Positions 25,454-35,037 are shown, numbered from the stretch's first letter. The stretch is DNA of 64,000 bases from an uncultured Bacteroidales bacterium (GCA_946408345.1 CAMJRR010000010.1:28458-92457); one strand, 5' to 3'. The notes: a model not told the origin generated them from the sequence alone. Made by a program: numbers and translations.

Positions 25454-26529
25454 GCAGCCCGTTGCTTTCTTTAGGACCTTTCCAAGGCATCACGGATGCA
25501 CCTTTCCGCAACGTGTTCAAGCGACACTTTGGTGGTATTGACAAGTTCTATACGCCATTTTTCACGGGAATACATAAAGAGGACCACGCCAAGAACCTTC
25601 AAGGCGAGGAAATCGACCCAAAATACAATGATGTGGAGACATTGACTCCTCAAATTCTCAGCACTGATGCTGAGGAGATTCTGCGCTTTGCCAAGCAGTG
25701 CAAGCAGTTGGGTTATACGGAGATTAATCTCAACATGGGCTGCCCGTTCCCAAGAGTGGCCAACAAAAAAAGAGGCTGTGGTCTCCTGCCCTATCCCGAC
25801 AAGGTGGAAGCCATGCTAGAGCGGGTTTTTGAAGAGATTGACATCAAATTCAGCGTAAAATGCCGTTTGGGGTACTTCAATCCAGATGAAATCGATTCTA
25901 TTATTCCGATTTTTAACAAGTTTCCTTTGAGCGAATTAATCATCCACCCACGCATTGGGAAGCAACTTTACAAAGGTGAAGCTGATGCGGAACGATTTAA
26001 GGCATTAATACCTCAGATTAATGCACCCTTGGTGTACAATGGGGATATTGTTTCGGTGGAAAGTTTTATAAGGATTAATGGTATTCTGAATGACGGTCCT
26101 TCGACAGGCTCAGGAACCTGCAAAACTGTTGAGCAGTTCATGTTAGGACGGGGGCTTTTGGCGAATCCGTTTTTGGCGGAGGATATCAAAGCCTCCGTCA
26201 TTGCGAGGCCTCATTCCGTGAAAACGGAAAACGACGAAGCGATCCAGGAAAGCGTCTCCCTAGATTGTTTCGTTCCTCGCAATGACGCGAAGCGTGTGTC
26301 AAAAAAGGCCGAACGACTACACAACTACGTTATAGACCTGTACAAGGACCGTCTGCACCATGCAGGAGGTAGCCCTAAGGTATTGGGCAGAATGAAGGAA
26401 TTATGGTCCTACCTGATGAACAGCTTCGAGGAACCGCAAGTTGTGTGGCGGAAAATCAAGAAGATTAATGCATTGAAGGAATACGAAGATGCTGTTGAGA
26501 CCATCTTCAAAGAGATAGCCATCAAATGA
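25450..26529 (+). CDS. tRNA-dihydrouridine synthase with two in-frame repeat insertions
   Basis: This FMN enzyme reduces uridine in tRNA. Family motifs are GPFQGITDAPFRNVF, the catalytic-loop NLNMGCPFPRVANKKRGCG, VKCRLGY, LIIHPRIG and MLGRGLLANPFLAEDI, ending in a helical tRNA-binding domain. Two segments do not belong to the fold. GPSTGSGT at about residues 216-223 comes from repeat B. About 32 residues (SVIARPHSVK ... DCFVPRNDAKR) before the C-terminal helices come from repeat A. Both keep the frame and lie in loops between domains, so the enzyme is probably active. It overlaps lnt by 4 bp and ends at a terminator. Confidence 0.92.
   Translation: MSSPLLSLGPFQGITDAPFRNVFKRHFGGIDKFYTPFFTGIHKEDHAKNLQGEEIDPKYNDVETLTPQILSTDAEEILRFAKQCKQLGYTEINLNMGCPFPRVANKKRGCGLLPYPDKVEAMLERVFEEIDIKFSVKCRLGYFNPDEIDSIIPIFNKFPLSELIIHPRIGKQLYKGEADAERFKALIPQINAPLVYNGDIVSVESFIRINGILNDGPSTGSGTCKTVEQFMLGRGLLANPFLAEDIKASVIARPHSVKTENDEAIQESVSLDCFVPRNDAKRVSKKAERLHNYVIDLYKDRLHHAGGSPKVLGRMKELWSYLMNSFEEPQVVWRKIKKINALKEYEDAVETIFKEIAIK
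26095..26118. repeat. Dispersed repeat B, copy 1 (inside dus)
   Basis: The core GTCCTTCGACAGGCTCAGG is flanked by G and AACC. The same 24-mer recurs at 30022 and, slightly changed, at 37601. Here it is translated as GPSTGSGT in frame. Confidence 0.9.
26196..26288. repeat. Palindromic repeat A, copy 2 (in frame inside dus)
   Basis: The right arm (26260-26288) reads TTTCGTTCCTCGCAATGACG in its centre and is close to the hemW copy. The left arm (CGTCATTGCGAGG ... ACGAAGCGATCCAG) is split by about 20 extra bases that form their own hairpin, TTCCGT-GAAA-ACGGAA. The element adds about 31 codons without a stop. Confidence 0.85.
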
Positions 26530-26556
26530 AAAAGCCTCCCTTACGAGAGGCTTTTA
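26530..26556. terminator. Terminator after dus
   Basis: AAAAGCCTC and GAGGCTTTT pair around an 8-base loop, directly after the dus stop codon. The symmetric A/T tails allow use from the converging rocD transcript too. Confidence 0.85.
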
Positions 26557-26624
26557 GTTTAATTGACCGCTATGAAGTCATAGACTCCCAAAGGTATGAC
26601 ACGACTTCAAAAGCTATCTATCAA

Positions 26625-27857
26625 TCATTCAAACGAAGCGATGGCCTTCTTGATGATTTCGATGGCTTCGCGCAGTTCGGCCTCGGTGATGACCAAGGGC
26701 GGAGCAAAACGAATGATGTGCTGATGAGTGGGCTTGGCCAGCAGGCCGAGATCACGCATCTTAAGGCACACGTCCCAAGCTTCCTTGCCATCTTTGGGCT
26801 TGATGATAACGGCGTTCAACAGACCTTTACCACGAACCTTCTCAATCATCGGGCTCTTGATCTTGCCGATTTCCTCGCGGAAGATCTTACCGAGACGCTC
26901 GGCGTTCTCCATCAGGTGTTCTTCCTTGATAACTTCAAGGGCGGCGATGGAAACGCGAGCAGCGATCGGGTTGCCACCGAAGGTCGAGCCGTGCTCACCG
27001 GGCTTGATGTTCAGCATGATGTCGTCGTCGGCCAACACGCAAGAGACGGGCACCACACCACCACCGAGGGCCTTACCCAGGATGAGGATGTCGGGGCGCA
27101 CGCCTTCGTGGTCGCAAGCCAGCATCTTACCCGTACGGGCGATACCGCACTGCACCTCGTCGGCCATGAACAGCACGTTGTACTTCTTGCAGATGTCGTA
27201 GCACTTCTTCAGGTAGCCATCATCGGGCACATAGACACCAGCCTCACCTTGGATAGGCTCCAGCAGGAAACCAGCGATTTCCTTGCCTTCCTTGGCCAGC
27301 ACTTGCTCCAGAGCATCGGGATCGTTGTAAGGAATGCGGATGAAACCGGGGGTCATAGGACCATAGTTGGCATACGACTCGGGGTCGTTACTCATCGTGA
27401 TGATGGTGATGGTACGGCCGTGGAAGTTGCCTTCGCAGCACACGATCTTCACCTTATCGTTCGGGATACCCTTTTTGACGACACCCCAACGACGGGCCAA
27501 CTTCAAGCCTGTCTCGTCGGCTTCTGCGCCTGAGTTCATGGGCAATACCTTGTCGTAGCCGAAATATTCAGTCACATATTTCTCCCACACGCCGAGTGCG
27601 TCGTTATAGAAAGCACGGCTGCTGAGGGTGAGGCGTTCGGCCTGATCAGTCATGGCCTTGATGATTTTCGGGTGGCAGTGACCTTGGTTGACAGCGGAAT
27701 AAGCCGAAAGGAAGTCGAAATATTCCTTGCCTTCGACGTCCCACACTTTGGCGCCCTTACCCTTGGCGAGGACGACCGGCAGCGGGTGATAGTTATGGGC
27801 ACCGTACTTGGCTTCCAGGTCCATAGCTTGTTGTGATGATGTGATTTTCTCGATCAT
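26625..27857 (-). CDS. rocD: Ornithine aminotransferase
   Basis: This PLP enzyme converts ornithine and 2-oxoglutarate to glutamate semialdehyde and glutamate. At 410 residues it has family length. Key stretches are the N-terminal [72 protein letters not shown] and the PLP lysine in [31 protein letters not shown] follows. It is a single-gene unit with a -7 box TACCTTTGC on the minus strand (27906-27914), 49 bp before the start. It probably serves arginine/ornithine breakdown or proline synthesis. Confidence 0.96.
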   Translation of the reverse strand: MIEKITSSQQAMDLEAKYGAHNYHPLPVVLAKGKGAKVWDVEGKEYFDFLSAYSAVNQGHCHPKIIKAMTDQAERLTLSSRAFYNDALGVWEKYVTEYFGYDKVLPMNSGAEADETGLKLARRWGVVKKGIPNDKVKIVCCEGNFHGRTITIITMSNDPESYANYGPMTPGFIRIPYNDPDALEQVLAKEGKEIAGFLLEPIQGEAGVYVPDDGYLKKCYDICKKYNVLFMADEVQCGIARTGKMLACDHEGVRPDILILGKALGGGVVPVSCVLADDDIMLNIKPGEHGSTFGGNPIAARVSIAALEVIKEEHLMENAERLGKIFREEIGKIKSPMIEKVRGKGLLNAVIIKPKDGKEAWDVCLKMRDLGLLAKPTHQHIIRFAPPLVITEAELREAIEIIKKAIASFE

Positions 27858-27863
27858 AACGTG

Positions 27864-27899
27864 TTACTTATTTAAGATTTAAAGATTTAAGATTCAAAA
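27864..27899. repeat. AT-rich tandem repeat in the rocD leader
   Basis: Imperfect copies of GATTTAA (TTTAAGATTTAAAGATTTAA) lead into GATTCAAAATTG between promoter and start codon of rocD. It is related to the spacers of the hyp operon at 48.4 and 48.8 kb. Confidence 0.6.
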
Positions 27900-27923
27900 T
27901 TGCGTGCAAAGGTAATGTTTTTT

Positions 27924-29366
27924 TCAACCCTTTTCTATTTTGGTCTGTTTTTTCCAAACAATTTTGTAAGCCATGAACAAAACCACCGTGAAAAGCGCTA
28001 TGGCCAAAAGACCGAAGAAGGCTAAACGGTAGTGATTACGCTGTGCTTTGAGAATTTCGATTTGTTCGTTTTGGGATTCGTAATGACAGAGGAGGTCTTG
28101 GGTTTCGTCTTGGAGTGCACTTATCTGATCATACAAATCATTGTTTTCGCGTTGTAGGACTTGTTTTTGCTCATCGAATGCATCAAGTTCAGCCACCATC
28201 TCCTCGAAACGCCCCAATCGGGCGTAATCCATGATAAGCGGTTTCTTTGCAACCGACTCCATCATGGTAATTCCAGTTTTCTTTGCTTCTTCAGCATAAA
28301 AATCAAGATAATGTAACGAGAGTGTAGCTTTTCCTTGCAAGGCGTACAACTGACCAAGGCTTAAAGCGGACTGCATCAAGCCAAAATGGTACTTGTTAGT
28401 CTCCGCCAAAGTGAATGCTTCCTTATAATATTTCAATGCAAGCGATTCGTTATGACGGTTCATAGCCACATTTCCCATTTCGACCAGCACATCTGACTTG
28501 GCATTCAACACGTTAACCATCTTTTCAGCTGACCATTCCACTTGTTCGATGCAACTCATTGCCTTGTCAAAATAATAACTGGCAGAATCATAATTCACAA
28601 ATTGCTTTTCAAACAACAAGCCGTAATTTTTGTATATAACCAACTGATAATCATAACTATCAGATTGTTCAAACACAGGGATAGCAATTTGATACAATTT
28701 CCTTGATTCACCATACCTCCCCCACTCCATGTAAATACTAGCCAAGTTTGCAGTAGCCTTAGCCTCTTCCATTATATTGTTTATAGACTTGTAATATGCC
28801 AGGCTTTTCTTGAAATTCTCTTCTGAACGTTCAAAGTCGTGCTTTTGATATTGAATGACGGCCATGTTGCCACATGTTTGAGCTATTGCCATTGTGTCGC
28901 AGCGTTTTTCGGCAAAAGGCAAGACCTTTTCATAAATCCTAATCGCCGAGTCCATATTACCCCAAATCTGTTCAAAAAAAGCTTGGTTCCAAAGGTCTTC
29001 AAAAGCACGGTCTTCGTTTCCAATAGACATGTGCAAGTCAAAAGCCCGTTTCAGATAAACCTGCGCCAAATCAAGGTCGGCATGATAACTATATTGCATC
29101 CCCAAGGCATAAGTGGCATCGGCTTCCAAATCGGTTAAGCCCAAATGCTGAGCCTCTTTGATGGCCTTTTCTCCCCAATCTATACAGTCGTCATAGGAAA
29201 CTTCGTAGAACTCCCAGGTCAACTCAATCATAGTTCTCACTTTGTCGCTACCTTCTTGTATGGCCAACACACTTTGCAAACTGTCTACAATACTAGTGTC
29301 CTCTTGAGCGGAAACCCACGTCGAGCAAATGGCTAAGGACAATATGAGCAGCAACCTTTTCATCAA
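27924..29366 (-). CDS. TPR protein with C-terminal membrane helix, no output domain
   Basis: This 480-residue protein has a signal peptide (MMKRLLLILSLAICSTWVSA) and about eight TPR units, e.g. ATYALGMQYSYHADLDLAQV and AQTCGNMAVIQYQKHDFERS. A coiled coil (LQRENNDLYDQISALQDETQ) precedes a membrane helix (LAFFGLLAIALFTVVLFMAY), and the protein ends within 15 residues. The layout equals the sensor half of Bacteroidota TPR-type regulators that normally continue into a kinase or HTH domain, which is absent here. It overlaps the MBL gene by 4 bp. It may be a stand-alone scaffold. Confidence 0.82.
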   Translation of the reverse strand: MMKRLLLILSLAICSTWVSAQEDTSIVDSLQSVLAIQEGSDKVRTMIELTWEFYEVSYDDCIDWGEKAIKEAQHLGLTDLEADATYALGMQYSYHADLDLAQVYLKRAFDLHMSIGNEDRAFEDLWNQAFFEQIWGNMDSAIRIYEKVLPFAEKRCDTMAIAQTCGNMAVIQYQKHDFERSEENFKKSLAYYKSINNIMEEAKATANLASIYMEWGRYGESRKLYQIAIPVFEQSDSYDYQLVIYKNYGLLFEKQFVNYDSASYYFDKAMSCIEQVEWSAEKMVNVLNAKSDVLVEMGNVAMNRHNESLALKYYKEAFTLAETNKYHFGLMQSALSLGQLYALQGKATLSLHYLDFYAEEAKKTGITMMESVAKKPLIMDYARLGRFEEMVAELDAFDEQKQVLQRENNDLYDQISALQDETQDLLCHYESQNEQIEILKAQRNHYRLAFFGLLAIALFTVVLFMAYKIVWKKQTKIEKG

Positions 29367-30004
29367 AGGAACATATTATATCTTCTTTCATCAAAGATGG
29401 TCGTGATTTCGCCGTGACCTGAATAGACCTCTGTATCATCGGGCAAATGGAACAGCCGCTCGATGATGTTCGTGCGAAGTTGCTCGTAGTTGCCTCCTGG
29501 GAAGTCGGTGCGGCCGATGCTGCGGCAGAAGAGCGCGTCACCCGTGAACACCCAACCCTCGATTTCGGCATAGAGACTTATACTGCCCATAGCATGACCT
29601 GGGGTGCTGATGACTTCTAGGGTACTTTCACCCACCTTTATGACTTCGCCGTCTTCCAAGTCACGGTCGGGCAAGCCGCAGTCACCCGCGAAGGACATCC
29701 CAAACAACGTTGCTTGCTGTCGCGAGCGTTGAAAGTCGTTTTTCACGTTAGGATGTGCAGCCACCTCGATGCCGTAACGTTTTTTCACGGCTGCATTGCC
29801 AACAATATGGTCGATATGGCCATGCGTATTGATTGCCATCAGCGGCTTGAGGCCATGGCTATCGATGAAACCGAAGAGTTCATTTTCCTCGCCTGCATTG
29901 GAGCAGCCCGGGTCGATGATGACACATTCCTTGGTGTTGTCATCGTAAACGACGTATGTGTTTTCCGCAAAGGGATTGAAGACAAATTGTTCCAGTTTAA
30001 GCAT
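29363..30004 (-). CDS. MBL-fold hydrolase (glyoxalase II-like)
   Basis: This 213-residue metallo-beta-lactamase-fold hydrolase has INTHGHIDHIVGNA (HxHxDH), the later His in STPGHAMGSI, Asp in FTGDALFCRSIGRTD and a C-terminal His in YSGHGEITT. The compact form resembles the YcbL type of hydroxyacylglutathione-hydrolase-like proteins. Its leader, between a TATCTTTGC box (30089-30097) and the start, holds the inverted pair of repeat B. It is first in an operon with the TPR protein. Confidence 0.92.
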   Translation of the reverse strand: MLKLEQFVFNPFAENTYVVYDDNTKECVIIDPGCSNAGEENELFGFIDSHGLKPLMAINTHGHIDHIVGNAAVKKRYGIEVAAHPNVKNDFQRSRQQATLFGMSFAGDCGLPDRDLEDGEVIKVGESTLEVISTPGHAMGSISLYAEIEGWVFTGDALFCRSIGRTDFPGGNYEQLRTNIIERLFHLPDDTEVYSGHGEITTIFDERRYNMFL

Positions 30005-30021
30005 AGTATCTTTTTTGGTAC

Positions 30022-30071
30022 GGTCCTTCGACAGGCTCAGGAACCTAAGGTTGTTGAGTCTGTCGAAGCCC
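30022..30071. repeat. Dispersed repeat B, copy 2: inverted pair in the MBL gene leader
   Basis: An exact B 24-mer (30022-30045) is followed after TAA by a diverged inverse copy (30049-30071). Together they form a long hairpin, with ends GGTCCTTCGACAGG and CTGTCGAAGCCC. It lies between promoter and start codon of the MBL hydrolase, so it is transcribed. Confidence 0.85.
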
Positions 30072-30130
30072 TACATTCTTTTGCGAGGGCAAAGATAAGG
30101 TTTTTTCCACAATAATCTAAAGAATTTGCC

Positions 30131-30138
30131 TATCTTTG
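30131..30138 (+). promoter_or_regulatory. -7 box for the TolB-like gene
   Basis: TATCTTTG is a perfect match to TAnnTTTG, 19 bp before the ATG at 30157. This placement rules out the TTG start at 30136, which lies in the box itself. Confidence 0.7.
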
Positions 30139-30156
30139 TCCGCTAATTTGGTATTC

Positions 30157-33100
30157 ATGTTGTCGAAAAAAAGATACACGATTCTTTTTCTTTTGCTCTT
30201 TGCCATGGTTCCGCTGACTCATGCCCAATTCTACAATGGCATGAACATGTCTTTCGGAAAGAACCGCGTGCAATATGGCGACTTCCATTGGTCGTACTAC
30301 ATGAACGATAACTTCGACGTGTATTTCTATCAAGGTGGCAATGATCTTGCCCAATATGCACAAGCCTATGCCAAAAACCAAATTCCGCAACTTGAGACTC
30401 GCCTCAACAGCCGCTTCGGAAAGAAAATACAGTTCATTGTGTTCAACAGCAAGGGCGACTTCAAGCAAAGCAACATCAACCTTGAGGAAGAAGAAAATGG
30501 CAACACGGGCGGCATCACCAAAATCATTGGCACGAAAGTCATCCTCTACTTTGACGGCGACTACACCCATTTTGAGGCACAAATCCGTGAAGGCATCACT
30601 CGATTATTATTCAACCAAGTGATAAACGGAACCAGCATCGGTTCACAAATTCGCAGCTCCTATCGTTACGACATCCCGCAATGGTTCCAAGACGGACTAA
30701 TAGCTTTCATTGCCGGCAACTGGGACTGTCACAAGGAAGCTCAATTACAACGTGGCATCATTTCAGGCAACTATAAGAAAATCAACCACCTTCGCGACGA
30801 TGATGCTTTGATTGCAGGTTATTCTTTTTGGAACTTCATTGACGAGAAATATGGCAGTAAGTCATTTAACGACATTCTGACTTTAGCTGAAAACTCACAA
30901 AATGTCAGGAAGGCACTACTTTACGTGACGGGCAAGGAATACAAAGCCTTGATTGAGGAATGGTTTGAATTCTATAAAACTCGTTATGAATCACTTATAA
31001 CCAACCTACCCACCAGTCCGATGAAGCTGAAATACAAGAAATACCGCACATTCACTCAACCTAGCATCAGTCCCAACGGAAAATACATCGCCTACGTCAG
31101 CAACGACGAGGGCAAAATCCGGCTTTGGCTTGAAGACCTGCAAAACGGCAAACGGCAACAATTGTTTAAAGCAGGCTATCGTTCGGATGAAAATATCGAT
31201 ACTTCATTTCCACTACTAGCTTGGCATCCCAACGGCGAGATCCTGTCGTTCATCCTTGAGGAAGAAGGCAAAATCCAGCTATACAACTTGGATGTCAACA
31301 GCGGAAAAAAAGCAAGCACATATCTTTTCGATTTCCAAAAGGTCAGTTCTTTCTCCTATGCTCATAAAAGTCGTAAGATTGTGTTAGCTGCCACCCGCAT
31401 GGGCAAACCCGACATTTATGTCTACAACCTGTTTTCCAACACTTTGGAACAAATCACCAACGACTACCACACCGACCTGAATCCCGTCTTCACCTTTGAC
31501 GACCGACAAATCGTGTTCAGCTCCAACCGCGATAACGACACACTGAAAGTCGATGACAAAATCGGTTTCCAAAACAAGCAATTTGACCTGTTTGCTTACA
31601 ATTATATTAATAAAGGTGCGGTGCTCCAAAACCTAACACAGCAGCGTTTTTCCAACAGCATCCTGCCCGAATCGCTAAAAGACGGAAGTCTGCTTTACTT
31701 GAACGACACCAGCGGCTACTATAATCTCTATCAAATTCGTTTCGACAGTGCCATCAGCCATATCGACACCATCGTTCATTACCGCTATTTCGGTAAGAAA
31801 GAGCAACTTACAGACTATTCATCCAATATCATCGATTACACTTATCAGCCCCGCGACCACAAAGCCGCCCTGCTGATGACCGACGAAGACGGTGAAAAGT
31901 TTTTTATTTCCTCTATTCTTCAGGGACATGAACAAAACATCAGTCAAATAAGCCCTTATGCCCAAAAAAGGTTGATCGAAGAATGGGTCAAAAAAGAAAA
32001 GGACACAGTTGTAGAGCCCATTTCAAAGCATCGTTTTTCAACCAGCTACCGTTATGCTCGGAGAAAACGACAAATCAGTGGTGCCTTAGGGGTTGACTCC
32101 CTGCAAGTGGTGCAGGACAGCCGTCCTGCTCCCAAACCACGGCAAAAAGACACCCTTCAACGCCCGAACAATTATTATGTGGAGCTCTTCGCCGATGAGT
32201 TGATGAGCCAAATCGACTTCACCAGCATGAACTACAGTTACCAACCCTTCAGCGGCGGCGGTATGCCCATCTATCTTAACTCGGGGTTCAACATCTTCCT
32301 TGGCACCAAGATGAAAGATTTGATGGAAGACTACAAAATCGAGCTTGGCGTGAAGCTCAACACCAGTCTCACGAACAACGAATACTTACTACGTTTCAGC
32401 GACTATAGCAAACGCTTGGACAAGAGCATTACGCTGCATCGTTATGTCACCGACGACAACTCAAGCTACTACTACCGCACCTTTACCAACGAGGCCTTTT
32501 ATACCTTGAGCTATCCTTTCAGCGAAATCCTGAGTCTGCGAGGCACGGCCATCTATCGCAATGACCATCGAGTCAACTTAGCTATCGACGACTACAGTCT
32601 TGCCGATAAAGATGTTTACGAGAACTGGGGTGGTTTGCGAGCCGAATTGGTTTACGACAACTCGAAGAAAATCGGAACTAACCTGCTCGTTGGGGCAAGA
32701 GGAAAAGTGTTTGCCGAATACTACCAACGCATCGCACGCAACACCAATAACATGATTGTTGTCGGTTTCGATTACAGGAACTACACGCGTATCAGTCGCA
32801 ACTTCATTTGGGCCAACCGCATTGCCGGCAGCAGTTCGTTCGGGCAACAGAAGCTCATCTATTACATGGGCGGTGTCGACAATTGGATCTTTGCCTCTTT
32901 CGACCAAGGTGCACCCGTTGACTACACGCAAAACTACGCTTATCAGACCCTTGCCACCAACATGCGAGGCTTCCCACAGAACATCCGTAATGGTAACAAT
33001 TTCGTGGTCTTGAATAGTGAATTGCGTTTTCCCGTATTCAGCTATTTCACTAACCGACCCATCAACATGAAGTTCATCAAAGACTTCCAAATTGTGGCCT

Positions 33101-33357
33101 TTGGTGACCTCGGCACCGCTTGGACGGGCTGGAATCCATACGATCCAAACAACTCGCTCTATAACACGCACATTAGTGACGGGAATCTAAACATCACCGT
33201 CACCGAGATGAAAGAACCTTTGGTGGGCGGCATTGGCTTTGGCCTACGCACCACCATCTTTGGTTACTTCATCAGAGGCGATATGGCATGGGGAATTCAA
33301 GATGGGCAAATCTCGAAGAAACCGCGTTATTATCTGTCGTTCAATCTGGATTTCTGA
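30157..33357 (+). CDS. Large exported TolB-like propeller protein with surface-antigen barrel
   Basis: This roughly 1066-residue envelope protein has signal MLSKKRYTILFLLLFAMVPL and then a peptidase-MA-like domain whose motif reads IPQWFQDGLIAFI, without an HExxH. A WD40-like/PD40 propeller follows, with ISPNGKYIAYVSNDEGKIRL and VFTFDDRQIVFSSNRDNDTL. From about residue 680 there is a beta-barrel like the bacterial surface antigen (Bac_surface_Ag) domain, ending LSFNLDF with terminal Phe. I recall this architecture from many Bacteroidales but not with a known role. It converges on the LolC/E gene, with 28 bp of overlap. Confidence 0.82.
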   Translation: MLSKKRYTILFLLLFAMVPLTHAQFYNGMNMSFGKNRVQYGDFHWSYYMNDNFDVYFYQGGNDLAQYAQAYAKNQIPQLETRLNSRFGKKIQFIVFNSKGDFKQSNINLEEEENGNTGGITKIIGTKVILYFDGDYTHFEAQIREGITRLLFNQVINGTSIGSQIRSSYRYDIPQWFQDGLIAFIAGNWDCHKEAQLQRGIISGNYKKINHLRDDDALIAGYSFWNFIDEKYGSKSFNDILTLAENSQNVRKALLYVTGKEYKALIEEWFEFYKTRYESLITNLPTSPMKLKYKKYRTFTQPSISPNGKYIAYVSNDEGKIRLWLEDLQNGKRQQLFKAGYRSDENIDTSFPLLAWHPNGEILSFILEEEGKIQLYNLDVNSGKKASTYLFDFQKVSSFSYAHKSRKIVLAATRMGKPDIYVYNLFSNTLEQITNDYHTDLNPVFTFDDRQIVFSSNRDNDTLKVDDKIGFQNKQFDLFAYNYINKGAVLQNLTQQRFSNSILPESLKDGSLLYLNDTSGYYNLYQIRFDSAISHIDTIVHYRYFGKKEQLTDYSSNIIDYTYQPRDHKAALLMTDEDGEKFFISSILQGHEQNISQISPYAQKRLIEEWVKKEKDTVVEPISKHRFSTSYRYARRKRQISGALGVDSLQVVQDSRPAPKPRQKDTLQRPNNYYVELFADELMSQIDFTSMNYSYQPFSGGGMPIYLNSGFNIFLGTKMKDLMEDYKIELGVKLNTSLTNNEYLLRFSDYSKRLDKSITLHRYVTDDNSSYYYRTFTNEAFYTLSYPFSEILSLRGTAIYRNDHRVNLAIDDYSLADKDVYENWGGLRAELVYDNSKKIGTNLLVGARGKVFAEYYQRIARNTNNMIVVGFDYRNYTRISRNFIWANRIAGSSSFGQQKLIYYMGGVDNWIFASFDQGAPVDYTQNYAYQTLATNMRGFPQNIRNGNNFVVLNSELRFPVFSYFTNRPINMKFIKDFQIVAFGDLGTAWTGWNPYDPNNSLYNTHISDGNLNITVTEMKEPLVGGIGFGLRTTIFGYFIRGDMAWGIQDGQISKKPRYYLSFNLDF

Positions 33358-34577
33358 GTGTCAGCCTTGCGCATGGCATGACGCACAGTGAGGAATGCCG
33401 AGGTACAACCTACCACCAGAATCGTGGCGAAAATCAAAAGCACATCCTTGAGTTTCAAAAGGACGGGATAAGCCTCCACGACATAGTTGCCACCTGTTCC
33501 GAACTTCACAAAACCGAACTGTTGCTGCAACAATACAAGAATGATACCGAGCAAAAGACCGATGATACCGCCTGCCACGGAAATCAGCAAGCCTTCATTC
33601 ATGAAGATTTTCTGAATCAGACGGTTGTCGGCACCCATAGATTTCAAGATTTCGGTGTCCTTGCGCTTGTCGATCATCAGCATGGAAAGCGAGCCAACCA
33701 CGTTGAAAGTCGCCAAAACCAGAATGAAAGTAAGGATGACATAGACCGCCCATTTTTCGGAACGCATAATGCGGTAAAGCGTTTCTTGCTGCTCTTGTTG
33801 GTTTTTCACTGTAAAGCCCTCCCCTATCACGGCTTTCACTTCCTTTTTCACCTTATTAATATCGGCATTCTGGGCAGTGAAAAGCTCCACATTCGAGGCT
33901 TTGTTCTCGTATTCAAGTAGTTCGGAGAGCCAATCAAAAGGCACTAGTACGAGTTTTTCATCTTGTTCTTGCTCGGTGGAGAAGACGCTACGCACAGTCA
34001 GCACATCGGAGTTGAAACTATTTTCAAGGCTCATCAGCGACGCATTGCCGCGTTTGGGTACGTAGATGCGAACCATCGCGTAGGGGTTGTAGGCATTGAT
34101 ACCAAGATACCATGCCACACCTGCGCCGGGAATAGCAAAATAATGTTCATCCTCATCTGAAAGAACCAAATCACCACCACCGAAAACAACTTCTTTCAAA
34201 CGAGCAATCTTTTGGTACTCCAAGCCAACACCTTTCACCTGCCCAATATGCTGCTTGTCGTTGGCACGAAAAAGTGCATCTTCGGTAATTGTTGGAATCA
34301 CATAATCAACACCTTGAATATCTTTAAGTTGACCCAAAGGAAAAGCGGTCAAGTCGATGGTCTTGCCTTTCACTGGTGCGATCTGCAAGTCGGGCGTGAG
34401 GCGGTTGTTCATCGAGGAAATCACCTTCTCCAGTCCATTGAATGCCGACAGCACCACGATGAGCGCAAACGAGCCCACACTAATACCCAAAATGGAAATC
34501 CATGTGATGATATTAATGAGGTTGTGGCTCTTTTTGGCCAGCAGATAACGGTTTGCTATGAACAGCGGCAGTCTCAC
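33330..34577 (-). CDS. LolC/LolE-like lipoprotein-releasing ABC permease
   Basis: This 415-residue FtsX-family permease has an N-terminal helix (NIITWISILGISVGSFALIV), a large periplasmic domain, and three C-terminal helices (VYVILTFILVLATFNVVGSL and GGIIGLLLGIILVLLQQQFG). It has the LolC-like motif LSMLMIDKRKDTEILKSMGA. It probably extracts lipoproteins from the inner membrane with a LolD ATPase encoded elsewhere. It overlaps rbfA by 4 bp. Confidence 0.9.
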   Translation of the reverse strand: MRLPLFIANRYLLAKKSHNLINIITWISILGISVGSFALIVVLSAFNGLEKVISSMNNRLTPDLQIAPVKGKTIDLTAFPLGQLKDIQGVDYVIPTITEDALFRANDKQHIGQVKGVGLEYQKIARLKEVVFGGGDLVLSDEDEHYFAIPGAGVAWYLGINAYNPYAMVRIYVPKRGNASLMSLENSFNSDVLTVRSVFSTEQEQDEKLVLVPFDWLSELLEYENKASNVELFTAQNADINKVKKEVKAVIGEGFTVKNQQEQQETLYRIMRSEKWAVYVILTFILVLATFNVVGSLSMLMIDKRKDTEILKSMGADNRLIQKIFMNEGLLISVAGGIIGLLLGIILVLLQQQFGFVKFGTGGNYVVEAYPVLLKLKDVLLIFATILVVGCTSAFLTVRHAMRKADTQKSRLNDR

Positions 34578-34918
34578 TTTTCGGGATGCAGCAGGTTGTC
34601 GATGTTTTCGATATAATCCAAGGAGTCGTCCTCGATGAAACGCAACTCAGGCACCACTCGCATCTGGTGACGGATACGGTTGCCCAGCAAGCCACGAATT
34701 GCCTTAGCATTTTGGCCTACCTCTTCCACGACCTTCTTCTTCTCGTCCACGCCGAACACACTCAGATACACACGCGCATACGACAAATCGGAAGTGACAT
34801 TGACTCGAGTCACGGTAATCATCAGCGAAGGCACTTTCGGTTTCAGCTCCTTCTGGAAAATATCACCTAATTCTTTTAGTAACAGCTTGTTTACTTTTTC
34901 TAGTCTCTTACCCTCCAT
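34574..34918 (-). CDS. rbfA: Ribosome-binding factor A
   Basis: This 114-residue protein helps mature the 16S rRNA 5' end. Family signatures are the N-terminal RLEKVNKLLLKELGDIFQKE, ITVTRVNVTSDLSYARVYLS and the end MRVVPELRFIEDDSLDYIEN. A TATTTTTGC box lies on the minus strand at 34941-34949. It overlaps the permease gene by 4 bp. Confidence 0.95.
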   Translation of the reverse strand: MEGKRLEKVNKLLLKELGDIFQKELKPKVPSLMITVTRVNVTSDLSYARVYLSVFGVDEKKKVVEEVGQNAKAIRGLLGNRIRHQMRVVPELRFIEDDSLDYIENIDNLLHPEK

Positions 34919-35000
34919 AATTCAGTTTTCTTTTTTGTTTGCAAAAATAGGCATTTCTTTTGAAATCTTTCGGAAAAGCATTCAGTAAACTGAAAATGTT

Positions 35001-35009
35001 TATTTTTGC
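35001..35009 (+). promoter_or_regulatory. -7 box for the secreted subtilase
   Basis: TATTTTTGC lies 29 bp before the start codon of the S8 peptidase gene and diverges from the rbfA promoter. Confidence 0.65.
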
Positions 35010-35037
35010 GAACTGAAACATAAATAATTACATTCCC

